Assembly (NCBI RefSeq): GCF_000421745.1
Contig: NZ_ATXP01000007.1
Span: 62,001 to 126,000 of the forward strand
Reading direction: 5' to 3'
Source: Nesterenkonia alba DSM 19423
Lineage (GTDB): Bacteria; Actinomycetota; Actinomycetes; Actinomycetales; Micrococcaceae
Length of the DNA stretch: 64,000 nucleotides
A program made the translations under genes and the position numbers. Of this stretch, positions 33,769-42,435 are shown piece by piece. Every line of letters starts with the position of its first letter. Position 1 is the stretch's first letter. The notes under the pieces are model-generated. The model saw only the letters and a list, made by a program, of their open reading frames with translations, was not told where the DNA came from and ran no database searches.

Positions 33769-34584
33769 TCACTTGACTGCCCCGACGGTTAATCCGTCGC
33801 GGAGCAGCCGGTAGCTTGAAACGAACACAATGAGGATGGGAATCGAGGTCAGCACCGCTAAGGCCATCAAGCCAGGCCAGTCGATGCCGAAGGCGGAGAC
33901 TTGCTGGGCCAGCAGAGCCGAGAGGGGGTAACCGCCGGGGCTGAGCATGAAACTCACCGCGTAGAGGAACTCTCCCCAGGCCAGCAGGAACGTGATCGAT
34001 CCGACGGTCAAGACCCCGTTGCGCGCCAATGGCAGCACGATGGACCAGAAGGTGCGGAACATACCGGCCCCATCGAGAGAGCCTGATTCTTCCAATGACA
34101 TGGGAACCGCTCGGAAGAAAGGTCTCAGTAACAAGGTGGCAAAGGGTGCCAGCAGGGCTGTGTCGGCGATGATGACCCCGGTCAAGGAGTCCAACAGTCC
34201 CCACTGGCCGAAGTGCCGAAACAATGGGATAACCAGTGCGGTCTGGGGCATCATTTGCAGCACGATGAGGGCCACCAGCCCCAGCGTGACCGACCAGTGG
34301 GCCACTCGTGCCAGGGCATAGGCCGCCGGAACCGCAATCAGCAGCACCAGGGCCGTGGTTCCCACTGCGATGCTGACCGACTGCTGGAGCGCATCGAAGA
34401 GGTTGCTGTTGAGATTCCGGGTATAGGCCTGGACCGTGGGTTCGAAGACGAAGGCCGCAGAAGGATCGAAGACATCCGAGGAACGTTTGAAGGAGGTCAG
34501 AACGATCCACACCATCGGTACCCCGTAGAGCAGGGTGAAGAACAGCTTGGTCAGGATCGCGACCGGTCCGGCGCTGGTATTCAT
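33769..34584 (-). CDS. ABC sugar transporter permease, MalG type
   Basis: A 271-residue inner-membrane permease with six hydrophobic segments. The ATPase-contacting EAA loop is visible as MSLEESGSLDGAGMFRTFWSIVLPL. The first residues overlap the preceding permease by four bases (ATGA). It would import arabinosyl oligosaccharides with the partner permease and SBP. No ATPase gene is present, so a shared MsiK-type ATPase is expected. Confidence 0.92.
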   Translation of the reverse strand: MNTSAGPVAILTKLFFTLLYGVPMVWIVLTSFKRSSDVFDPSAAFVFEPTVQAYTRNLNSNLFDALQQSVSIAVGTTALVLLIAVPAAYALARVAHWSVTLGLVALIVLQMMPQTALVIPLFRHFGQWGLLDSLTGVIIADTALLAPFATLLLRPFFRAVPMSLEESGSLDGAGMFRTFWSIVLPLARNGVLTVGSITFLLAWGEFLYAVSFMLSPGGYPLSALLAQQVSAFGIDWPGLMALAVLTSIPILIVFVSSYRLLRDGLTVGAVK

Positions 34585-35495
34585 GACCGTTCCTCCTTTC
34601 CGATGGTGCGTGCGTAGACCCCCGCCAGCACGAGCACGCCGACGACGGCGAGGAACGATGTGGCCGAACCCAGGCCGTAGTCGTATCGGTTGAAGGCTTG
34701 GAGGTATCCCAGGAAGGGCAGGGTCGCTGTCGCCGTCCCCGGGCCGCCGAAGGTCATCACGTAGATGAAGTCAAAACTGCGGAAACCGTAGACGACCGTG
34801 AGCACGAAGAGCACCAGCGTGGTTCCACGCACTGCAGGGAGCATGATGTGACGGATTTCCTGGAATCGTGTGGCGCCGTCGACGGCCGCTGCTTCGAAGA
34901 TCTCCGGTGGGATGGCCATCAGCGCGGCCCGGAAAACCAGGGCGTTGAATGGGATGACGGCGAAGGCCGCCACCGAGGCGACCGAGATCAACGCCCACTG
35001 CGGGTCATAAAGGAAGGGCACCGGGCTGATCCCGATGAAGCCCAGCAGCGTGTTGACCAGTCCACTTTCGGCCAAGAGGAACTTCCATACCGAGCCATTG
35101 ACCACCGGGGGCAAGGCCCACACAAAGACCATGAGCGCTAACAGTGCTGCCGACCACCACCCCTTAGTGCGCAAGGCGATCGCCACAGCGAGGCCGAGCA
35201 GCATACCCGCGACGGTCACGATGCAGACCACCACCAGGGTGCGCACAATGGCGGCGGGACTTTCTCCGGCGGTGAAGCCGCGCAGGAAATTATCCCAGGC
35301 GACGAAATCCCAACCGCCTTGGTTCAACGTGGCCTGGGTGACGTCGTGGACGCTCATCCAGGCCAGCTGCAGCAGCGGGTAGACGGCGAAGACCGCCATG
35401 AACAGGGCTGCCGGAAGCGCGAAGATCAGGTGCCGGCGGGAGTTATGCCACCCCCGCCGGCGAGCCCGACTGGGAACAACCGGAACTGCTGTCAC
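34581..35495 (-). CDS. ABC sugar transporter permease, MalF type
   Basis: A 304-residue permease with an N-terminal basic stretch, six membrane segments and the EAA loop IPPEIFEAAAVDGATRFQEI. It overlaps both the SBP gene upstream and the MalG-type gene downstream by four bases, so the three are translationally coupled. Partner in the GH127-linked uptake system. Confidence 0.92.
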   Translation of the reverse strand: MTAVPVVPSRARRRGWHNSRRHLIFALPAALFMAVFAVYPLLQLAWMSVHDVTQATLNQGGWDFVAWDNFLRGFTAGESPAAIVRTLVVVCIVTVAGMLLGLAVAIALRTKGWWSAALLALMVFVWALPPVVNGSVWKFLLAESGLVNTLLGFIGISPVPFLYDPQWALISVASVAAFAVIPFNALVFRAALMAIPPEIFEAAAVDGATRFQEIRHIMLPAVRGTTLVLFVLTVVYGFRSFDFIYVMTFGGPGTATATLPFLGYLQAFNRYDYGLGSATSFLAVVGVLVLAGVYARTIGKEERS

Positions 35496-36727
35496 TGCTC
35501 AGGCAGGCTCTCAAGGACCGACATGGCGTCAGCGGCGGCATCCTCTGGTGAGGACTGCTTGCCGATGACGGCACTCCAGGCCTGGGCCATTCCCACCTGA
35601 ACGTCTCCCACCGATTCCGGCGGAATGACGCCATCGGGGTAGGTCGCCCCGAACTGGGAAACCGTTTCACTGAAGGGTGCGAGAATCTCATCCTCAGTGA
35701 CGAGATCTTCCTCCGCAGCATCTGAGCGTGATGGCAGCGATCCCACGATCTCGAGGGCTTCCAACTGTCCGTCGGGGTCGAGGTAGGTGGACTCGAGGTA
35801 CTCCCAGGCGAGATCTGGGTTCTCGCTGTTGACCCCGATGCCCTGTCCCTCACCGCCCAGGTAGACCTGGCCGCTCTCGGACAGGGGCAGTGGCACCACG
35901 CCGTAGTTGAAGTCGGCGTCGGCCTCGGCGTTACCGCGCTGCCAGTTGCCGTTCACCGCGAAGGCGGTGTCCCCGGCGGACCACTCCTGGAAGGGAACAG
36001 TCTGGTCCCAGGTGACCGCTTCTTGGGAGAGCCAGCCTTCATCGACCCACTGTTCGACCCGGGTGAAAGCATTGACCAGAGCTTCCTCCTCCGGGGATTC
36101 GTAGCTGAACCCCTCTTCGCTGAGGAAGGGATAGGCCTGCCACTCCCCTTGAGAGTTAGGCAATCCCGTGAGGGTGATTCCGCGGTACCCCGCTTCGGAG
36201 GCCTCGGCCATGGCCGCTTCCAGTTCCTCCATGGTGGTGGGCGCCTCCACATCGATCTCCTCGAGGATTTCTGCGTTGTACCAGAGACCCAGCAAATTGA
36301 CGTAACCCTGCACGGCGTAGAGTTCCTCGTCGACTTCGTGCAACACCGAGTCGGAGATGAGGTCGGCATCGGAGAAGCCTTCCCAGTACTCATCGATAGG
36401 GGCCAGCGCTCCACCCAGGGCCAAGATGGAGGCTTCGGCTCCGTTGAAGACCGCGACGTCGGGACCTTCCCCCGCGCCGGCGGAGTTGACCAAGCGGGAG
36501 TTCATCTCGTCATAGGGGACGTAGACGTTCTCCACGGTGACGCCGTCATGGGCTTCTTCGAATCTCTCTTTGTAGGTATCCATCAGCTCGACCTGAGCAT
36601 CTTCGGCGAAGTAATGCCAGACGGTCAGCGTCTGTTCCTCATCCCCGGCGGCGTCTCCACCGCAGGCTGAAACGGCCAGCAATCCGGTGAGCGCTGCCCC
36701 GGTAGCAAGGCTTCGAGTGGGTGACAT
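35492..36727 (-). CDS. ABC sugar solute-binding lipoprotein of the GH127 operon
   Basis: A 411-residue lipoprotein; lipobox LLAVSACGGD places the modified cysteine at residue 22. The mature part starts TLTVWHYFAEDAQVELMDTY and belongs to family 1 SBPs but is only distantly related to the orphan SBP group (no DWQGYWDQ segment). It delivers the oligosaccharide processed by GH127. GAGGAAT lies 6 nt before ATG 36727. Confidence 0.92.
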   Translation of the reverse strand: MSPTRSLATGAALTGLLAVSACGGDAAGDEEQTLTVWHYFAEDAQVELMDTYKERFEEAHDGVTVENVYVPYDEMNSRLVNSAGAGEGPDVAVFNGAEASILALGGALAPIDEYWEGFSDADLISDSVLHEVDEELYAVQGYVNLLGLWYNAEILEEIDVEAPTTMEELEAAMAEASEAGYRGITLTGLPNSQGEWQAYPFLSEEGFSYESPEEEALVNAFTRVEQWVDEGWLSQEAVTWDQTVPFQEWSAGDTAFAVNGNWQRGNAEADADFNYGVVPLPLSESGQVYLGGEGQGIGVNSENPDLAWEYLESTYLDPDGQLEALEIVGSLPSRSDAAEEDLVTEDEILAPFSETVSQFGATYPDGVIPPESVGDVQVGMAQAWSAVIGKQSSPEDAAADAMSVLESLPEQ

Positions 36728-36762
36728 GGGATTCCTCCTCTATGAGCGGTGCGAGAAACGAC

Positions 36763-36808
36763 CGAAATCGTTTTCGCTCAACATAGCAGTGAGGTAGATC
36801 ACATGCAA
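36763..36808 (-). promoter_or_regulatory. GH127-operon promoter with LacI operator and CRP/GlxR-like site
   Basis: On the minus strand TTGCAT (36803-36808), 17 bp, TATGTT (36780-36785). The palindromic LacI-type operator CGAAATCGTTTTCG (36763-36776) follows directly. AGTGAGGTAGATCACA (36788-36803) in the spacer fits the actinobacterial GlxR pattern TGTGANNTANNTCACA at all fixed positions except the first. The divergent LacI gene is the likely repressor. Confidence 0.7.
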
Positions 36809-36880
36809 TACCTTATTGAGGGGATATAGCAGGTATCCTTGTCAGGCCTACTGCCATGGAAGGTACATCCGGGAGCTGCA

Positions 36881-37897
36881 ATGGAAATACACCGAAAACG
36901 CGTGACACTGCGTGATGTGGCCGCAACGGCCGGCGTCTCCCCCAGCACGGCTTCCAAAGCATTGAACGGTCGCCGTGGTCAGGTCAGCGAGGCGACCCAA
37001 GCCCGCGTACGGCACGTTGCCGAAGACCTTGGCTTCACACCCAATGCTCTGGCTCAGGCGATGCACACCACCCGCACTGGCACCGTCGGGCTCATCACCG
37101 ATGATCTCGAAGGACGGTTCAGCCTGCCCATCCTCATGGGTGCTGAGGATACTTTCGGTGCGGACCGGACCTCGGTCTTCCTCTGCGATGGACGGGGTGA
37201 TCCCATCCGGGAAAGTCACCACCTCCGCGCGCTGGTCAGTCGACAGGTCGACGGGCTCATTGTGGTCGGCGCCCGTCCGGACACCCGGCCGTCGGTGAGC
37301 CATCGAGTTCCCATGCCTGTGGTCTACGCTTATGCGGCCTCCGAAGATGACAACGACCACTGCGTCACCACTGACAATGTCCGGGCCGGAGAGCTGGTCG
37401 CCGAGCACATGCTGGCTTTGGGACGGCGGAACATCGCCCACATCTCCGGGGACCCGGCCTACTCCGCAGCACAGGAACGCGTGGAAGGAATTACCTCTGT
37501 GCTGGCGGAGCACAATCTGAACCTCACAGCGAGACCACTGTTCGGCTCCTGGACTGAAACCTGGGGACGTGCCGCTGCCCGTGTACTCATGGAGGGGGAT
37601 CATCCGGTCGATGCCATCATCGGGGGCAGTGATCGGATCACCCGGGGGATCATCGAAACCGTCAAGGCCATGGGCTATCGCATCCCTGAGGACATTGCGG
37701 TGGCCAGCTTCGACAACTGGGATCCGCTGGTCAGCGGTGGTCAACCCCCGGTGACCAGCGTCGACTTCCGGTTCAAGGAGATTGGCCGCCGGGCCGCCCG
37801 GCTTCTGTCCCTGGCGTTGGACAGTGCCGTACCGGAAGGCTCCCGCGAGGTGGTCGAGCCACAGTTGGTCATCCGCGAATCCTCCGTGGGCCTTTAA
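36881..37897 (+). CDS. LacI-family regulator of the GH127 operon
   Basis: A 338-residue LacI/GalR protein. The helix-turn-helix is VTLRDVAATAGVSPSTASKAL; the effector domain shows TVGLITDDLEGRFSLPILMG, GLIVVGARPD and IAVASFDNWDPLVSGGQPP. ATG 36881 has GGGAG 6 nt upstream. It is divergent from the SBP-permease-GH127 operon, and the CGAAATCGTTTTCG site lies between them, so local control is very likely. Terminated by the hairpin at 37916. Confidence 0.92.
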   Translation: MEIHRKRVTLRDVAATAGVSPSTASKALNGRRGQVSEATQARVRHVAEDLGFTPNALAQAMHTTRTGTVGLITDDLEGRFSLPILMGAEDTFGADRTSVFLCDGRGDPIRESHHLRALVSRQVDGLIVVGARPDTRPSVSHRVPMPVVYAYAASEDDNDHCVTTDNVRAGELVAEHMLALGRRNIAHISGDPAYSAAQERVEGITSVLAEHNLNLTARPLFGSWTETWGRAAARVLMEGDHPVDAIIGGSDRITRGIIETVKAMGYRIPEDIAVASFDNWDPLVSGGQPPVTSVDFRFKEIGRRAARLLSLALDSAVPEGSREVVEPQLVIRESSVGL

Positions 37898-37915
37898 CCC
37901 CTCACCACAGACAAC

Positions 37916-37947
37916 GGTGGGGTGCCACCATACGGCGACACCCCACC
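37916..37947. terminator. Hairpin between convergent LacI and SBP genes
   Basis: GGTGGGGTG (37916-37924) and CACCCCACC (37939-37947) are perfect complements, 9 bp, with a 14-nt loop. It sits in the 87-bp gap between two convergent genes and could stop transcription from both sides. Confidence 0.7.
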
Positions 37948-37984
37948 TGCTCAGGGATTGCTCATCCCGTCCTCGTTGTCATGC

Positions 37985-39283
37985 TCACGGAGCGCCGACT
38001 TCGGACTCCATCTCAGCGATCATGGCCTCAGCGGCCTCGGCCGGGCTCTGGCGTTCGAAGAAGACCTCAAGCTCATAGCGGCGGAGGATCTCCTGCATCG
38101 CGCTGAAGCCCATAGCCGGAACCGGCTCAGCATCCTGGGCGGCCACCTCATCCTCGATCTCCAGCAGGAACTCCGCGGAGGTCAGGTCCGGCCCGTCGAG
38201 CTCCTCGAGCACGGCCTCCCGTCCGGCCGGGTGGGAGGGCAGCCCACGGTCGGTACCGTTCATCAGGGCGACATCCTCGGAGTTGACCATCCACTCGATG
38301 AAGTCCTGGACTTCCTCTGGATGGTCGGTGCCGGCATTGGCCGACCACAGCATGGTGGACTTGAACCACATGCCGTTCTCCTCGGCATTGCCGGTCTGGG
38401 ATGGCATCCGCAGCGGCACCATGTCCACTCCAGCAGCCTCGGAGATCGCCGGCACCTGGTTGGTCCACCACATCCCCATGGCAACCTCATTGGAGCCGGT
38501 CATCGACTCATCCGGACCCGGGGTCTGGTCCTCAGCAATGACCGCAGCCGGCGGATAGGCACCCTCCTCCATGAACTGCAGGAGGTGCTCAAAGTACTCT
38601 TCGGCGTCGGCGGCGTCGAAACCGAGTTCACCCTCTTCGGTGGTCAGGTGCTGGCCCTGTTGGCGCAGCCACATCTGCAGGTCCGGCGGCTGTCCGGGGC
38701 CCGTGGCCCCATAGACGTCCTCAACCTCTTCGGTGATGGTGGCGGCGATCTCCCGGTAGTCATCCCAGGTCCAGGTGGTGTCGTCGGGAATCTCCACACC
38801 GGCCTGCTCAAAAATGTCCGGGTTGGCCAGCAGCACCATGGCGTTGATACCGGTGGTCACACCGATGAGGCCTTCGTTCTCGGTGCGACCGTTCTCCACG
38901 GCATCCTCGTCGAGCTCGGAGACGTCCACCTCGGTCAGCTCCAGCAGCTGCCCGCGCTCACCGTATTCGCGCAGGTAGTTGTCGTCCATCTGGATGACAT
39001 CGGGGCCGTCTCCGCCGGCGAACTGTGTGGCCAGTTGGTCCCAGTACCCGTCCCAGTCGCCGTACTGCGGCTCAATGCGGATTCCGGGGTTCTCTTCTTC
39101 GTAGGCCTCGATGATGTCGTAGGTGTTCTGGTGGCGAGTGTCGGAGCCCCACCAGGCCACGGTCAAGGTGATCTCGCCGTCGTCGTCTCCGCCGTTACCG
39201 CAGGCGCTCAGGGCCAGGATGCCCGCACAGGCAGCGGCAGTGAGCTTGAGAGCACGACGGCGCACAGGGGTGTTGTCAGTCAT
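37985..39283 (-). CDS. Orphan ABC sugar solute-binding lipoprotein (paralogue D)
   Basis: A 432-residue lipoprotein with lipobox LALSACGNG (cysteine 28). It carries the group signature: LTVAWWGSDTRH, GDWDGYWDQLATQFAGG, PDVIQMDDNYLREYGERG, TDHPEEVQDFIEWMVNSEDVA and the C-terminal FERQSPAEAAEAM. GAGGA lies 8 nt before ATG 39283. It has its own promoter and no permease partner, like paralogues A and C. It is downstream of the ThuA/Gfo-Idh operon, which may hint at its ligand. Confidence 0.9.
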   Translation of the reverse strand: MTDNTPVRRRALKLTAAACAGILALSACGNGGDDDGEITLTVAWWGSDTRHQNTYDIIEAYEEENPGIRIEPQYGDWDGYWDQLATQFAGGDGPDVIQMDDNYLREYGERGQLLELTEVDVSELDEDAVENGRTENEGLIGVTTGINAMVLLANPDIFEQAGVEIPDDTTWTWDDYREIAATITEEVEDVYGATGPGQPPDLQMWLRQQGQHLTTEEGELGFDAADAEEYFEHLLQFMEEGAYPPAAVIAEDQTPGPDESMTGSNEVAMGMWWTNQVPAISEAAGVDMVPLRMPSQTGNAEENGMWFKSTMLWSANAGTDHPEEVQDFIEWMVNSEDVALMNGTDRGLPSHPAGREAVLEELDGPDLTSAEFLLEIEDEVAAQDAEPVPAMGFSAMQEILRRYELEVFFERQSPAEAAEAMIAEMESEVGAP

Positions 39284-39312
39284 GGTGCGTCCTCAGGGGT
39301 GGTGATACGGAT

Positions 39313-39364
39313 TAAATCGATTTACAACCGTATGTCCCGCATCAGACATGTGTCAAAACTCACC
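39313..39364 (-). promoter_or_regulatory. Promoter of orphan SBP D with palindromic operator
   Basis: TTGACA (39351-39356), 17 bp, ATACGG (39328-39333) on the minus strand, then the perfect 12-bp palindrome TAAATCGATTTA (39313-39324), a LacI-type operator. A weak CRP-like TGTGTCAAAACTCACC (39349-39364) overlaps the -35. Confidence 0.62.
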
Positions 39365-39418
39365 GGTAACGCCTGCTCGCCAGCCTCCACGGAGCGCCGC
39401 CGGAGAAGCGGAGATCCT

Positions 39419-40549
39419 CTACCGGGGGTCGAGTGCGACCGCAGCCGCGCGCTGGACAGAGGTGGTGAGGGTGACTGCCTGAGAAGTCTCTGCCGCTAAG
39501 AGCACGCTCTCCATGACCTCAAGCACGTGCAGGCCCAGCTCGCCCCGAGCCCGTCCGGCCTGCGGGGCACCAGTGAAAGCCCCGGACCAGTACAGATCGG
39601 CCAGTCCATACCCACGGGCGGCCTGGCGGTACCCAGCAGCAACGGGGAGCTGTTGCCACTGGTGGCCTGTGGTGATAGCTGAGACCGTGCCGCCGAAGGT
39701 ATTGGGGTCCGGAACGGCCAGAGACCCTTCGGTGCCGTGGATCTCGATCGGGGCCGCCTGCGTGGCGGTGCCGTCAAAGCTGGTCACCAGCGTGGAGATC
39801 GCCCCACTGGTGTGGATCAGGATGCCGGTGACGTGGCTGGCGGTACGCACGGGGATCTGTTCCCCGGCCCGGGGCCCGGAGCCAATGATTCGCTCCTTCC
39901 GGAGTGCGGAGGTTGCTCCCATCACGTGGCTCACCGGCCCCAGCAGCGTCATCAGGGCGGTGATGTAGTACGGACCCATGTCCAGCAACGGTCCCCCGCC
40001 GGGCTGGTAGTAGAAGTCCGGGTGGGGGTGCCACCGTTCGTGTCCGGGGGTGACCATGGTCGCGGTGGCGCTGACTGGGGTGCCGATGACGCCGTCGTCG
40101 AGCGCGTGGCGGGCGGTCTGCACCCCGGTACCGAGGAACGTATCGGGGGCGCAGCCGACCACCAATCCGGCCTCCTGAGCGGCGGTGAGCATCTGATGCC
40201 CCTCAGCGGTGTTGGCGGCCAGGGGTTTCTCCCCGTAGACGTGTTTCCCCGCGGCCACCGCCGCCAGGGTGATCTCCGCGTGGGCGGCGGGGATGGTGAG
40301 GTTGAGGACGACGTCGACGTCCTCGGCTTCCACTAACTGCTCCACGGTGAGGGCGCGGGCACCGTGGGGTTCGGCCGCCGCGCGCGCCCGCTGCAGGTCA
40401 AGATCAGCCACTGCGGTCAGCCGCAGGTCCTGCAGTCGGGCGATCGTGGCGAGGTACTGAGCACTGATGACCCCGGCGCCGACGATGCCGATGCGCAGCC
40501 CCGCTGATGTGCTGACCGCGGACCCTGCCGTGTTCACCCTGGGAGTCAC
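39419..40549 (-). CDS. Gfo/Idh/MocA-family oxidoreductase downstream of thuA-like gene
   Basis: A 376-residue NAD(P)-dependent sugar oxidoreductase with LRIGIVGAGVISAQYL and the catalytic YGEKPLAANTAEG. GTG 40549 overlaps the preceding stop (GTGA); a second GTG at 40537 is possible. Third gene of the Gfo/Idh-ThuA-Gfo/Idh unit. By analogy with rhizobial ThuB, one of the two oxidoreductases may interconvert a disaccharide and its 3-keto form. Confidence 0.83.
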   Translation of the reverse strand: MTPRVNTAGSAVSTSAGLRIGIVGAGVISAQYLATIARLQDLRLTAVADLDLQRARAAAEPHGARALTVEQLVEAEDVDVVLNLTIPAAHAEITLAAVAAGKHVYGEKPLAANTAEGHQMLTAAQEAGLVVGCAPDTFLGTGVQTARHALDDGVIGTPVSATATMVTPGHERWHPHPDFYYQPGGGPLLDMGPYYITALMTLLGPVSHVMGATSALRKERIIGSGPRAGEQIPVRTASHVTGILIHTSGAISTLVTSFDGTATQAAPIEIHGTEGSLAVPDPNTFGGTVSAITTGHQWQQLPVAAGYRQAARGYGLADLYWSGAFTGAPQAGRARGELGLHVLEVMESVLLAAETSQAVTLTTSVQRAAAVALDPR

Positions 40550-41238
40550 CGGCTGGCCCAGAGCATGCCGCGTTCTATGAGGGTCCGCACACTGGGGTGC
40601 TCGAGGTTCTCCACCCGGTGGCCGGGGGTGGCCACGAAGATCCGGCCTTTGCCCCACTGCCGGGTCCACACCGCGGGGCTGACGTGTTCACGGTGCCAGG
40701 GGTCGAATTCTCGGGCCGGCAGGGTGGTGGTGGCCAGCACGTCGATGAGCTGGTCGTGGAGCACCCAGTACTGCTCGGTGACCAGCTCGAAACTGTCGAT
40801 ACCGCGGGTGATGGGGTGCTCGGCAGCTGCCGGGAGCATGTCGATGCGGTGGGGGATGTAGTTGTCTGACTGTTCCCCGATACGCTCCTCGGGGTGTTTT
40901 CCGGGGTGGTGGGCGAACTGAGCGCCCATCAGGTGGAGGTAGTCATCGCTGGCCCGGAAGGAGTCGATGATGCCACCGTGCCAGCCGGCCAGCCCCGTGC
41001 CGGCCTCCACGGCGGTGCGCAGCCCGGCGATCTGTTCCTTCTCGATGGTCGATTGGGTTAAACACTGCACGATGAGGTCAGTGGCAGCCATCGTCTGCTC
41101 ATCGGCGTAGATCTCCGGGGAGTCGTGGATGGTGTACTCGTAGCCGCTGGCGGTGAGGAAGGGGCGGAAGAAGTCGGTGGTCTCCACCGGTTGGTGGCCC
41201 TCCCAGCCGCCGCGGACGATGAGCGCTCGTTTGGTCAT
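40546..41238 (-). CDS. ThuA-domain protein
   Basis: A 230-residue member of the ThuA (trehalose utilisation) family with a glutamine-amidotransferase-like fold. Landmarks are RALIVRGGWEGHQP, GTGLAGWHGGIIDSF, AQFAHHPGKHPEE and VWTRQWGKGRIFVATPGH. ThuA proteins take part in catabolism of trehalose and related disaccharides via 3-keto derivatives, probably binding or rearranging the keto sugar. Overlaps both flanking oxidoreductase genes by four bases. Confidence 0.87.
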   Translation of the reverse strand: MTKRALIVRGGWEGHQPVETTDFFRPFLTASGYEYTIHDSPEIYADEQTMAATDLIVQCLTQSTIEKEQIAGLRTAVEAGTGLAGWHGGIIDSFRASDDYLHLMGAQFAHHPGKHPEERIGEQSDNYIPHRIDMLPAAAEHPITRGIDSFELVTEQYWVLHDQLIDVLATTTLPAREFDPWHREHVSPAVWTRQWGKGRIFVATPGHRVENLEHPSVRTLIERGMLWASR

Positions 41239-42419
41239 ACCTGGTGCCTTTCCACGGGGGTGTATCGGCTGTTCTCACCGGCGGAGGTCTCCACGGCGTG
41301 AAGGACCCGCTGGACATCGAGCGCCTCGGCGAAGTCCGGCTGAGCCGGGTGCCGGCTGTGCAGGGAGGCGACGACGTCGGCGACTTGGTGGACGAAGAGA
41401 TCCCCGTAGCCCAAGCCGTGTCCCACCGGCCACCAGTGGTCGGTGTAGGGGTGGACGGCGTCGGTCACCTGGATGGTGCGGAAACCTTGGGCGGCCTGCT
41501 CCTCTCGGCCGTCGAAGTACTGCAGCTCGTTCATCCGCTCGAAGTCGAAGGCCACCGACCCGTGGGATCCGTTGATCTCCAGGCGGTTGGCGTTGCGCCG
41601 ACCCAGGGCGAAGCGGGTGGCTTCGAACACTCCGACTGCCCCGCCGCTGAACCGGGCGGTGAAGGCGGCGGCATCGTCGACGGTCACGGCTCCGCGGGCG
41701 GCTTCTGCGCTGCCGGTTCCCCCGAGCCCTTGGGTGTCTCCGGTGAGCGGGCGGGTGGGCACAAACGTGTGGAGCATCGCCGAGACCCCCTCGATCCGCT
41801 GCCCGGCGACCCACTGGGCGGCGTCGATAGAGTGAGCGCCGATATCGCCTAAGGCTCCACTTCCAGCGGTGTCCTTATCCAGCCGCCAGGTCAGCGGTGC
41901 ATCCGCATCGGCTAACCAGTCCTGCAGGTATTGGGCACGGACGTGTCGGATCTGACCGAGTCGACCTTCGGCGACGAACTGCTGGGCCAGGGCCAGTGCG
42001 GGGGCGCGGCGGTAGCTGAATCCGCAGAAGCTGTGGACTCCGCGGTGGGCTGCTCGCTCTGCGGCGGCGGTCATCTGTTCGGCCTCGGCGACGGTATTGG
42101 CGAGAGGTTTTTCACACAGGACGTGCTTACCGGCTTCGAGCGCGGCCACCGCGATCTCCGCGTGAGTGTTGCCGGGGGTGCAGATGTCGACGACGTCGAT
42201 ATCCTCCCGGTTCACCGCCTGAGAGAAGTCGGTACTGGTCTCAGCGATGTTCAGCCGAGTCGCGGCTGCGGCGGTGCGTTCGGGGTCACGACCCACCAGC
42301 AACGTCACCTCAGGCGTGTACGGCAGGTCAAAGAACCGGGAGGCGGTGCGCCAGGCATGGGTGTGGGCGGCTCCCATGAAGGCGTGGCCGATCACCGCTA
42401 CCCGCAGCGGTTGAGTCAT
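41235..42419 (-). CDS. Gfo/Idh/MocA-family oxidoreductase upstream of thuA-like gene
   Basis: A 394-residue oxidoreductase starting at ATG 42419 (CGGAG 6 nt upstream). It has LRVAVIGHAFMGAAHTHAW, VDICTPGNTHAEIAVAAL, catalytic LCEKPLANTVAEAEQ and a GDIGAHSIDAAQW segment. It opens the three-gene coupled unit with ThuA and lies just downstream of galK with a 16-bp gap, so it may be part of the gal transcript. Substrate unknown; a 3-keto-glycoside role is inferred from ThuA. Confidence 0.84.
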   Translation of the reverse strand: MTQPLRVAVIGHAFMGAAHTHAWRTASRFFDLPYTPEVTLLVGRDPERTAAAATRLNIAETSTDFSQAVNREDIDVVDICTPGNTHAEIAVAALEAGKHVLCEKPLANTVAEAEQMTAAAERAAHRGVHSFCGFSYRRAPALALAQQFVAEGRLGQIRHVRAQYLQDWLADADAPLTWRLDKDTAGSGALGDIGAHSIDAAQWVAGQRIEGVSAMLHTFVPTRPLTGDTQGLGGTGSAEAARGAVTVDDAAAFTARFSGGAVGVFEATRFALGRRNANRLEINGSHGSVAFDFERMNELQYFDGREEQAAQGFRTIQVTDAVHPYTDHWWPVGHGLGYGDLFVHQVADVVASLHSRHPAQPDFAEALDVQRVLHAVETSAGENSRYTPVERHQV

Positions 42420-42435
42420 AGCGGCTCCGATCGTC

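Noticed and set aside
33746-34510. N-terminal extension that would make the GH127 protein 913 residues
   Set aside because: It overlaps the permease gene in another frame; the start at 33745 gives the length typical of GH127.
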